Virus record (IMG/VR): IMGVR_UViG_3300006735_000139
Span: 1 to 30,221 of that record
DNA length: 30,221 bases
Reading direction: 5' to 3' (one strand)
Source of the DNA: a virus
The notes under the pieces are model-generated. The model saw nothing but the letters and a program-made list of their open reading frames with translations. It did not search any database and had not been told where the DNA came from. This document shows, piece after piece, positions 6,993 to 14,000 of the stretch. The position numbers and the translations under genes were made by a program. Each line of letters starts with the position of its first letter. The first letter of the stretch is position 1.

Positions 6993-8378
6993 TTAAGAAT
7001 TGTCACTTCCAAAATTCATTGTTGGAATTTGCAGTGGTGCATCTTCATCATTTGCAACTGGCTTGACGGAAGCTCCGACAGCACCAGCGAAATTCGGAAG
7101 AGGCTTTTCTGCATTCTCAACAACTTCAACGGAAGCAAGAGCGGCAAGAGCCTTCAACTCTGAAATTGGTTTGGTATCTAAAACATCAGAAGCAAAAGTA
7201 TTTCTTTCGTTTCCAACAACGACATCAATCAATGCTTGACGATCTTTTTTGTGAGACTCTAAACCGGATAGAAGCATATCACGAATTCCTTCAGGAGCAT
7301 TCGCAACATAATCTTCAACAGTGATTTCTCCGTTTTCAACAACGGCTTCTTCTCCACACTCAGCTTCACAATCAGCTTCACACTCAGAACCACAAACTTC
7401 TTCAGCTTCAGATTCAGCTTCAACAGCTTCTTCTTCAACAGCTTCTTCAGCAAGTGCTTCTTCGTTTTCAACTGGTTGAAGTTTCGCAAGAAAATCTTCA
7501 CTCAATCCCAACAGAGTTTCACGGTCATCAGCATTGAAAATTGTTGCATCATTATCAATGATGGCATCAACTAGTTCATCTACATGAGACATAGAATCAA
7601 CTCCTAAATTAGTTCGGGAATCTGTAGAATCGTTTGCAGTGACTTCTTTGCAAGTCTTCGAATCTATGATGAATTCCCCTTCATTAAAAAAACAATCGAC
7701 TTGATACAAATCACCTTCACGATTAAAGGAGATTTGAGAAGTCACTACATTTTCAATTTGAATCTCAGAACCAAAACTTTCCTGAAGTTGATCTTCTAGG
7801 GATTTTTTTTGTTCTTGATTCAGTTGCAAAAGACCAGCACCGTCTTCAATGGAGCAAGCTCCTTTTTTATCTGGCAACAATGCCAGATGATCCGGACGAT
7901 AATTCCGTGCAACGTGTGTATAAGTTTCACCATTCCATTCACCATCAATGATTTCATTGTCAGTGAATAAGCCGGTAGATAATTCCATCACTTGACCGCT
8001 GTTGAGCGTTTCGGCAATTCTAGGATCGATCTCTTCGATTCTCTCTTTTTCCAACCACGCTTCCGCACGAAGTTTTCCAGTTTTGAAATCGAAGTGGGTG
8101 TTCATAATCACACCGACTTTTCGATTAGTAATAACCACCGGATCACATGCAGAAATGCCAAGCCCGTTCATAGTTGGATGATACACAACAACAGGTTTGT
8201 GATTCCAAACTTCCGGAGTCTTGGCAAGTTCTGAGCGTGGGTAATAAAGAGAACCATTTGAACCGTTGTGAACTCCTTCGGTAATCATGACCATTGGAGC
8301 AACGATGTATTCCCGCCCTTCCATCGTGTCGAATCTGACAGATGAGGCAAGGTTGAAAGTTACGCTTTGTAAGCTCAT
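6993..8378 (-). CDS. Prohead protease with DUF2213 domain and acidic scaffold tail
   Basis: This 461-aa protein combines a capsid maturation protease and a scaffold. Residues 1-185 are DUF2213-like, with a strand-rich start, NHKPVVVYHP, the segment VMELSTGL (Ser at about 134, a candidate nucleophile) and PDHLALLPDKKGACSIEDG. From about residue 190 on it is very acidic and helical, as expected of an internal scaffold. An unusual stretch places cysteines at 329, 333, 337 and 341, every fourth residue, among Glu/Ala. I start it at the ATG at 8378; a TTG at 8393 would add five residues but has no better ribosome-binding site. Gene order protease - decoration - capsid supports the call. Confidence 0.87.
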   Translation of the reverse strand: MSLQSVTFNLASSVRFDTMEGREYIVAPMVMITEGVHNGSNGSLYYPRSELAKTPEVWNHKPVVVYHPTMNGLGISACDPVVITNRKVGVIMNTHFDFKTGKLRAEAWLEKERIEEIDPRIAETLNSGQVMELSTGLFTDNEIIDGEWNGETYTHVARNYRPDHLALLPDKKGACSIEDGAGLLQLNQEQKKSLEDQLQESFGSEIQIENVVTSQISFNREGDLYQVDCFFNEGEFIIDSKTCKEVTANDSTDSRTNLGVDSMSHVDELVDAIIDNDATIFNADDRETLLGLSEDFLAKLQPVENEEALAEEAVEEEAVEAESEAEEVCGSECEADCEAECGEEAVVENGEITVEDYVANAPEGIRDMLLSGLESHKKDRQALIDVVVGNERNTFASDVLDTKPISELKALAALASVEVVENAEKPLPNFAGAVGASVKPVANDEDAPLQIPTMNFGSDNS

Positions 8379-8399
8379 ATTATTTTCACTCAATAAAAG

Positions 8400-8428
8400 A
8401 TTATAAGTTCATTATATGGAATGAGTAA
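8400..8428 (-). promoter_or_regulatory. Possible internal late promoter before the protease gene
   Basis: On the minus strand a TATAAT hexamer (8400-8405) lies 17 bases after TTACTC (8423-8428); a second TATAAT is at 8411-8416. The region is a 63-base gap in an otherwise tightly packed operon, just before the head genes. The -35 is a weak match, so this is tentative. Confidence 0.35.
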
Positions 8429-8441
8429 CAGTTTCTTAAAA

Positions 8442-8618
8442 TCAATTTTTGGGTTTCTGCTTTTTCCAGAACAAAACGTGTGTCCAGTATCGAACCAATC
8501 CAACCGGCTTATACCCTTCAGCAATCATGAAATCAATGAGCTTTACCACATCCGCATTGAATGGGCATCTCACCATGTATCTTTTCGGTTGATTAGGTTT
8601 AACAAATCTCAATCTCAT
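8442..8618 (-). CDS. Small basic protein of unknown function
   Basis: This is a 58-aa protein starting at the ATG that overlaps the stop of the upstream membrane-protein gene as ATGA (8615-8618). A further upstream in-frame ATG at 8630 would add four residues, but the coupling overlap favours 8618. It is rich in Arg, Lys, Val and Trp (RYMVRCPFNADVVKLIDFM, then a basic Trp-Lys-Lys-Gln end). I recognise no domain. It lies between the small membrane genes and the head genes. It may be an accessory to the membrane proteins upstream; the function is unknown. Confidence 0.65.
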   Translation of the reverse strand: MRLRFVKPNQPKRYMVRCPFNADVVKLIDFMIAEGYKPVGLVRYWTHVLFWKKQKPKN

Positions 8619-8947
8619 TGTGGCAACCATCCTTTCACTGTTTCAAGCAAACCACCAGCACCACCCAAACCGCCGAGCTTCGTGATGGCGTATACAACGC
8701 CGATAAGAATCACAACCCATTTCAATAAAGAAGCCAAAGCGTTTCTCTTGGCGGCAGTGGCATAAGCCTTTTCAGTTTTAGCTTCTTGCTTTTGAACCTT
8801 GCCATCTATCTTGGTTTCACGCTTATCGGTTTTATGATCCCATTTTGATTCTTTGGCATCCATTCGATTTTCGGCTTTCTCATCTGATGGTGATGGATCA
8901 GAATATTGCCCATCGTCTCGATATCGTTTTCGTTTTCTAAACGGCAT
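8615..8947 (-). CDS. Charged small membrane protein, possibly lysis-related
   Basis: This 110-aa protein starts at an ATG (8947) five bases after the stop of the holin-like gene; a longer in-frame form starting at 8989 would overlap that gene. Residues 1-70 are highly charged (Lys, Arg, Asp, Glu) and coiled-coil-like. Residues 71-89 form one hydrophobic transmembrane helix (LASLLKWVVILIGVVYAIT). A Gly-rich segment and a short amphipathic C-terminus follow. With its two neighbours it forms a three-gene membrane-protein block at the head of this operon. A spanin- or antiholin-like role is possible, but no endolysin is visible in the window, so this is inference. Confidence 0.65.
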   Translation of the reverse strand: MPFRKRKRYRDDGQYSDPSPSDEKAENRMDAKESKWDHKTDKRETKIDGKVQKQEAKTEKAYATAAKRNALASLLKWVVILIGVVYAITKLGGLGGAGGLLETVKGWLPQ

Positions 8948-8951
8948 GAGC

Positions 8952-9173
8952 TTATTTCTTGTTGGGGTTGATTGGTCGATAAGAATCACCGATCACCAAA
9001 CCAATCACAACTCCAGCCAACTGATAAGCCTGATCTGTTGTGATCCATCCGGAGTCTTGCCCGAACGTCACCATGAAAGCAGTGATGGCGGACGCAAGAA
9101 GTCTTTTCGATCCCGCTGAGTTCCACCAATCTATAATTCCAGTTTTTGCTTTTTCAAGAATTGTCTTGGTCAT
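8952..9173 (-). CDS. Holin-like small membrane protein
   Basis: This 73-aa protein starts at the ATG of an ATGA overlap with the upstream gene (9170-9173), with AAGGA seven bases before it; an ATG at 9179 would add two residues but leaves no spacer. It has an amphipathic start with a Trp-Trp pair, then 'S-x-K-R-L-L-A-S-A-I-T-A-F' (about residues 23-38) and a second hydrophobic stretch AGVVIGLVIG (about residues 53-62), ending polar. This resembles the 'W-x-S-K ... I-G' pattern of two-helix phage holins. The neighbouring genes also encode small membrane proteins. Size and context suit a holin, though the family is too variable for certainty. Confidence 0.6.
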   Translation of the reverse strand: MTKTILEKAKTGIIDWWNSAGSKRLLASAITAFMVTFGQDSGWITTDQAYQLAGVVIGLVIGDSYRPINPNKK

Positions 9174-9397
9174 CTGCATTCCTTTTCTAAAGTTTTTATT
9201 CTCTTATCATGATCCGTCAAAATATGTTGATAACTAATCATGTTGTCCGAAATGGTTTTTGTCGTTGCTTTGATGTCTTGCACATCTCTTGATGTTTGTG
9301 AGCAACTCATACTCAATCGAGACAACCACCAAACACCAGCACACAAGGAAGCGATACCACCTAGAATTGCAACAACCAAAGAAGTAATATCATTCAT
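9170..9397 (-). CDS. N-terminal membrane anchor with coiled coil, lysis-region protein
   Basis: This 75-aa protein is the first gene of the left late operon. Residues 5-26 form a hydrophobic helix (ITSLVVAILGGIASLCAGVWW) and residues about 35-75 form a polar coiled-coil-like segment (heptad-compatible I/T/I/L pattern ending with KRIKTLEKECR). This layout is like XhlA/hemolysin-type small phage membrane proteins, or the integral partner of a spanin. Its stop overlaps the next gene's ATG. Regulation would come from the divergent region 9398-9590. Function is uncertain. Confidence 0.65.
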   Translation of the reverse strand: MNDITSLVVAILGGIASLCAGVWWLSRLSMSCSQTSRDVQDIKATTKTISDNMISYQHILTDHDKRIKTLEKECR

Positions 9398-9590
9398 TCG
9401 ATCCGTGTTCCAAAATCTTATTTGTTAAAAAGTATATTCTTATAAGATAACGGATTTGAAGTTTTGAGTCAGTTCAATTTTCAATAAAAAATAATTCTTA
9501 AAAAATGCAGATTTACCTATTGCTATATTCTTATCTGCCCGATATATTACTTGTATAAGACTTAAACATTCAAACACGAAAGCAAAAACA
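9398..9590. promoter_or_regulatory. Divergent control region between left late operon and plus-strand island
   Basis: This 193-base gap holds no gene. On the plus side it carries a copy of the three-copy early promoter (see 9505-9587). Toward the minus strand, a weak promoter can be drawn with TTCAAA (9455-9460) and ATATAC (9432-9437) 17 bases apart. Between these two hexamers lies the palindrome TCTTATAAGA (9438-9447), made of the same TCTTAT/ATAAGA half-sites that flank the early promoter -10. It is a plausible place for a switch between the two directions. Confidence 0.5.
9505..9587 (+). promoter_or_regulatory. Early-type promoter element, copy A
   Basis: The -35 is TTGCTA (9520-9525), the spacer is 17 bases, and the -10 is TATATT (9543-9548). 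Inverted half-sites TCTTAT (9529-9534) and ATAAGA (9555-9560) flank the -10. The leader CAAACACGAAAGCAAAAAC runs to just before the ATG at 9591. The block matches copies B and C at 23246-23330 and 23624-23708 from the TGCAGATT box to the leader. Confidence 0.85.
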
Positions 9591-9911
9591 ATGATCAACG
9601 CAACTGAAAAAATCAGCATCACCGAAAACGAATTTCAAGCTCTTCAAACTTGTTTACTTTATTCTGATCGAGAAGATCAGAAAGATGACAACATGAGCGA
9701 AGGCGGAATGGCTGAGTTCATGTCAGTTCTTGGATGGAACAGCCGACAAGTTGCCGGTTTGATTTCATCAATGGAACAAAAAGGATTCGGTGAAATGGAA
9801 GTTACCAACGAAAGAGGCGATTACCAGAAGCACGACATCTTCTGGTTGTCTGATCACGGAATCGATGCCGTGTTTGATGTCATCGAAGGCAAGATCGAAA
9901 CCATCAAATAA
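9591..9911 (+). CDS. Small winged-helix-like protein of the reversed island
   Basis: This 106-aa acidic protein is encoded against the direction of the flanking late genes and is driven by early-type promoter copy A. Residues about 38-95 read like a winged helix: a helix starting GGMAEFMSVLGW, a recognition-like helix SRQVAGLISSMEQKGFG, a strand/wing (EMEVTNERGDYQKHDIFWLS) and a final helix. It may bind DNA as a regulator, in the style of MarR-type folds, but residues 1-35 are not typical. A terminator follows 26 bases after the stop. Function is inferred from fold pattern only. Confidence 0.8.
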   Translation: MINATEKISITENEFQALQTCLLYSDREDQKDDNMSEGGMAEFMSVLGWNSRQVAGLISSMEQKGFGEMEVTNERGDYQKHDIFWLSDHGIDAVFDVIEGKIETIK

Positions 9912-9936
9912 ATTCTTAGACTTTCAAAATAGAAAG

Positions 9937-9972
9937 AGCGGAAGTTATAATTGAATGACTTCTGCTTTTTTT
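9937..9972 (+). terminator. Rho-independent terminator after the winged-helix gene
   Basis: Arms AGCGGAAGT (9937-9945) and ACTTCTGCT (9958-9966) pair with one G-U, with a 12-base loop, followed by seven T's (9966-9972). It lies between the two genes of the plus-strand island, so the second gene needs read-through or its own promoter. Confidence 0.8.
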
Positions 9973-9991
9973 ATTTAAGGGACAAATTGCA

Positions 9992-10525
9992 ATGACAGTT
10001 TCCAAAACATTCAAGATTAATTGGAACATGCGTGCCACATGGCAATATGTGAAAACACCGGATTCAACAATCACCGATTCACCTGAGATCAAAGACAACA
10101 ATGAATATTCGATGATCGATGAGTTGACGAATGGGACTGGTGGTGAAGATTTATCTTCTGTCATCTGGCACGATATCAGAGCATTGGCACATTCGAGCAA
10201 CGAAGAATTTGATTTGGCTGGTGGTTTGACTGATGCTTTCGGTGACTCCTTCAGTTTCAACATCATCAAAGGAATCGTCATTAGGAATCTTGGAGTTTCC
10301 GGAACTCCGGCAACTCTAGAAGTTGGTGGTGCAACAAATGCCTTCTTCGATTTCATGGGAAGTGCTACCGACAAAATCAAAATAGGTGCTGGTGGAATGG
10401 TGAGTTTCTTCAATCCCACAACCGCCGGATATGATGTTGTTGCAGGATCAGCCGACATCCTGAAGATTGCAAATACTTCAGGATCGGAAGAGATCACTTA
10501 TCAATTGATTTTATTTGGTGAATAA
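9992..10525 (+). CDS. Beta-rich phage structural/decoration-like protein on the opposite strand
   Basis: This is a 177-aa protein with a ribosome-binding site AAGGGA ten bases before its ATG. From about residue 70 it reads like a common phage virion pattern: EFDLAGGLTDAFGDSFSF, then KGIVIRNLGVS, then a glycine-rich VGGATNAFFDFMGS, KIKIGAGGMVSFFNP, and a final DILKIANTSG with YQLILFG. Such proteins occur as decoration or fibre-associated proteins. All other structural genes here are on the minus strand, so it may be a later acquisition. It lies after the terminator at 9937-9972 and ends before an 18-bp inverted repeat. Function is likely structural but not proven. Confidence 0.8.
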   Translation: MTVSKTFKINWNMRATWQYVKTPDSTITDSPEIKDNNEYSMIDELTNGTGGEDLSSVIWHDIRALAHSSNEEFDLAGGLTDAFGDSFSFNIIKGIVIRNLGVSGTPATLEVGGATNAFFDFMGSATDKIKIGAGGMVSFFNPTTAGYDVVAGSADILKIANTSGSEEITYQLILFGE

Positions 10526-10574
10526 GTGTTTGCACCCAAACCCCGTTGAATATTGTCAACGCCCAACCCATAGC

Positions 10575-10624
10575 AAACACACCTCATTCTGGGAAAAACC
10601 CTAAAACCAGAATGAGGTGTGTTT
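10575..10624. terminator. Perfect 18-bp inverted repeat, likely bidirectional terminator
   Basis: Arms AAACACACCTCATTCTGG (10575-10592) and CCAGAATGAGGTGTGTTT (10607-10624) are exact inverted complements with a 14-base loop. The site sits between converging genes (plus-strand gene ending at 10525 and minus-strand gene ending at 10646), the usual position of a shared terminator. The T tract is short on the plus side (GTTTATTCT) and absent on the minus side, so termination there may be weak. Confidence 0.65.
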
Positions 10625-10645
10625 ATTCTAATCGAAATCGCTTTC

Positions 10646-10756
10646 TCAAGCATCACAAGATTTCGAGCATTTGCAATTGTTGCACTTTTTTATTTCAGAA
10701 GATTCTTTCTTCATGAAATCAAATTTCAGTTGCTTGTCTTCTTTTTGGTCTGTCAT
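10646..10756 (-). CDS. 36-aa cysteine-rich microprotein
   Basis: The minus-strand frame opens with an ATG that shares its A with the upstream stop (TGATG at 10754-10758), a sign of coupled translation. The N-terminal two thirds are charged (MTDQKEDKQLKFDF then MKKESSEIKK). The C-terminal end carries four cysteines as C-N-N-C-K-C-S-K-S-C, a spacing that could hold a metal ion. It is the last gene of the packaging operon before the convergent terminator. I know no family for it. Its compact overlap and Cys pattern favour a real gene, but at this length chance cannot be excluded. Confidence 0.55.
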   Translation of the reverse strand: MTDQKEDKQLKFDFMKKESSEIKKCNNCKCSKSCDA

Positions 10757-11088
10757 CAATACCATATCTCAGTCTTTAATTTTTTCATTTCTTCTTCTGT
10801 CAATTGATCTTCATCAATCAACGGCCAACCATCATGTGAATTTTCAATCAATATCGAATCACGAAAAATTCTCTTGATCAAATAGAACACAAGATTTTCT
10901 TTGTCTATCATATCATCAACTTCAAAGAACATGTTTTGCACATGGATCGGTCTTTTGACTTTTCTCATAATCAAAACATGTTCACGAAACAACTCCATGA
11001 GATGCGGCGATCCAGTCAATCCGGTGATGTCTTCCCATCCCATAACACCAACAGATTCGAAATCTTTATTGATTAAAAATTTGAACAT
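10756..11088 (-). CDS. Unknown small protein after the MuF fusion
   Basis: This is a 110-aa protein with no family I recognise. The start ATG lies 2 bases after the stop of the giant MuF gene. It has mixed alpha/beta character, with a middle helix HLMELFREHVLIMRKVKRPI and an acidic-basic end (EDQLTEEEMKKLKTE). No membrane segment is seen. Being last but one in the operon, directly behind a gene with toxin-like and protease-like parts, it could be a partner or immunity protein for that gene product. That is speculation drawn only from position. Confidence 0.7.
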   Translation of the reverse strand: MFKFLINKDFESVGVMGWEDITGLTGSPHLMELFREHVLIMRKVKRPIHVQNMFFEVDDMIDKENLVFYLIKRIFRDSILIENSHDGWPLIDEDQLTEEEMKKLKTEIWY

Positions 11089-11090
11089 AA

Positions 11091-14000
11091 TTAAAACCCG
11101 AATAGTAACCCCATGACAAACTTTGCTTGATCTGGATCGGTCAAAATCAATCTATCAGTTCCGTGAAGAACCCCTTCGATACCCATCGTGAAAACTTCAT
11201 AATTATTATTTAGAATTCCAAGTTCATAAAGATTATCAATCTCATCCAAGTATTCAGTGACAGGTCGATCCATTCTTAAAGGTTTCGTTCTATGTGAATA
11301 CAATTTTCCGGAATACGCTTCAAAGAAATCATCTTCCACTTGTGGCAATCCATCAACTTTGGAAACTGTTTTGTTGGATGATTGAATATATCTTTTCTTG
11401 ATGAACTGAGCTTCCATCCTTTGGATTTTATTTCCAGATGAATATTGAATCACATGCCCCATTTCATGAACGGTGGTGGAATCTTTCGCAGTCATCTTTT
11501 TTCTTTTCTTTCCTTTTCTTCCGGTTCCTCTTCCTTTTGAAGTTCTAAAATTCATCACGGTTTTTTCAGTCTCTACATTATATCTTCCCTTATATTTGGT
11601 ATATCCTTTTCTGCTTATATTCGGATAAACTGTTCTGATTTGTTTTTCAGATGGATCGACTCTTTCAATATTCGATCTGAAATGATTCTTATCATAGGGA
11701 ACATTCAAATCAACCTCACGCAGACTATCACCATATCTTTGAACACGACCTCTCGTGATTGAAGCACAATCCAAATAAACATTCTCTTCAACCAGTTCGT
11801 TCCAATCAGTTGGCAATTCTGCTTGTACTTTTTTGATTGATCTTTCTGTTGCCACTCTTGATGATGTTATTCCATTGGTTTCTACTGCTCCGGCTCTCCC
11901 GCCAACATCACGAACTTTTTCCATGTACTCAATAACCGCTTCAGAGTATTCATCAGAAAATTCTTGAGAAGCTATATTGAATCTTTCCAAATTCGTCATG
12001 TGTCTATGCTTTTCTAGTTCACCCATTGACTCCCATCGAACATGAGATGCTTTTATTTCATCCGCTTGTTCCTGAAGTTCAATCCTCATCTTTCGAAATT
12101 TCTTATTCTTCATTATTTCATCATCAACCAATTGACCGATTCTCATGGCATGATCTGCGTTTTGAATTCCTTCATCACCGATTTCATTCCAAATCCTTCG
12201 AACGAATTTATCCGAAGAATTAGCATTGCCAACATTGAGTCCAACCGGAGCTTGAATATCTGCTTTTGCATCGAATGGCTTAAAATCACCCGCATCAACT
12301 TGATGGAATCCAGTCGTTTTTGAATCAGGCAAATCAACGGTTTTGATTTTGGGTTTTGGTTCCGGAATTGGCTTTGGTAATCCGTCAAACCGTTGATCTA
12401 AATTGTATGTTCCTCTGTAACTTACTTTGTTTCGATCAAGTATTTTTATTATCGGAGTATTTGTTTTAGTGTCATATGTGATAAAGGAATCAACACCATC
12501 AAACAAAGATGATTTTGTATCTCTAATATATTCATTAAATGAAAGAAAATTCTGATCTTTCAAAAGAAGTGTTCCATCATCTGCTTTGAAGAAAAAGTAT
12601 TCTTCAATTTCAGATACGGAAGACTTTGCGAATTGATCAGTGGATTTTGCCTTGTCGATGACAGCTTTCAGAATGTCCGGTGAATTCCTCACATCATCAA
12701 TCATGTTTTCAGGATTGATGTAAAAATGAGCATTCTTTACTTTTTCTCTTCCTATCAATGCACCAATATCAGCACCAGCGTCTGCGTTGGTACTCAAAGA
12801 CATGAATCCCCTGTTGTCACCATGTAACACCCAATCATCTAGATTTTCATCATTGATAAGAAGACCTCTTCCAACCAATGGTTGACCATCTGGAGTCATC
12901 AAAACTTCAGTGACATCATCCGCCCATTTTGGATTTAACTTCACTTCATAGTTCATCATGTCTTTTTTGCTGAATTTACCACGAGTCCAAAACCGATTCA
13001 AGAAACTTGGTTCCGGTTTTGGTGGTTCCGGTTTTGGTGGTTTCGGTTTCGGCTTTGGTGGAGTTGGTGGTTTCGGCTTCGGCTTCGGCTTTGGTTTAGG
13101 CTTTGGTTTAGGCTTTGATGTGATGAGACTTGGTGTTCGTGTTCTGTCTTTGGCGATCTTGCGACGAGTTCCAGCCCATGTTGATCGCTTGCGAGCATCC
13201 GCCAAACTGGTTCCCTTTGGTGCTTGATCTCTCACAGATTTGTTGATTGCTTTTTGAATCTCATCTTGTCGTGTCTTCTGTCCTGGCTTCTTCTTCTCAT
13301 CAACCAAAGCAGGAATGAAAGCACACCGACAATTTGGATGGCGTGGAATGATTCCACGAGCTTCTTTGATTTCCAGAACAACACCTTCAAGAGATTGACA
13401 CAATTCACAAACTCGATCATCTCCAGCAGTTGACCATTCCGCCATCACTCCAACTTCATCGATGTTCATTTGCTCATACGAGTCAAGTTGCCCTTCAGCA
13501 TATGAATGAATGATTTCAGTTCTTGCGATTGTCTCACAACGATTCTTGCCAAGACCGGAAACCACTTTGTTCAATTCTCTTGCAACGGTTTTTGGGCCAC
13601 GACCATGAGCCAATCCATCAGCCAAAATCCGGCTCATGTTTTGTTCCATTACCGCCGTGACTCCTTGCAACTGTTGGAAAGCTCTTGTTGCTAGAAGTTG
13701 AATCTGTCTGGTTCCTATGGGGCCAGCAAATGCGGATTCGAGAAAAGCGGCACGAGAACCAGAACCAAACGGGCCGACCTCACCAGCTAATCCATGAACA
13801 TCATTGTATGATCGAACAACCGCTTTCTTATAAGAAGATTCAACATAGGGAGAAGTCCACGGTCTATCTTCAAAACCTTCAGCGACTTCAAGAAGTCCCG
13901 CATCAACCTGAGCTTTGAACCATTCCTGATAAGCATTCAATTGTGCTGATGCTGATTGTGCTGAAAGAATAACAGATGTATCAGCGACAAAAGCCGGTTG

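Noticed and set aside
9916-10497. 193-aa minus-strand ORF
   Set aside because: It lies opposite the 9992-10525 gene, includes the terminator, has no ribosome-binding site and reads as Pro/Ser-rich antisense.
13009-13121. Short GGTTTCGGC-like tandem units resembling a CRISPR or satellite repeat
   Set aside because: They are in frame inside the MuF fusion gene, encode its Lys/Pro linker, and have no spacers.
12998-13198. Arg/His/Asn-rich 66-aa ORF in the linker region
   Set aside because: It is an alternative frame of the low-complexity tract of the MuF gene.
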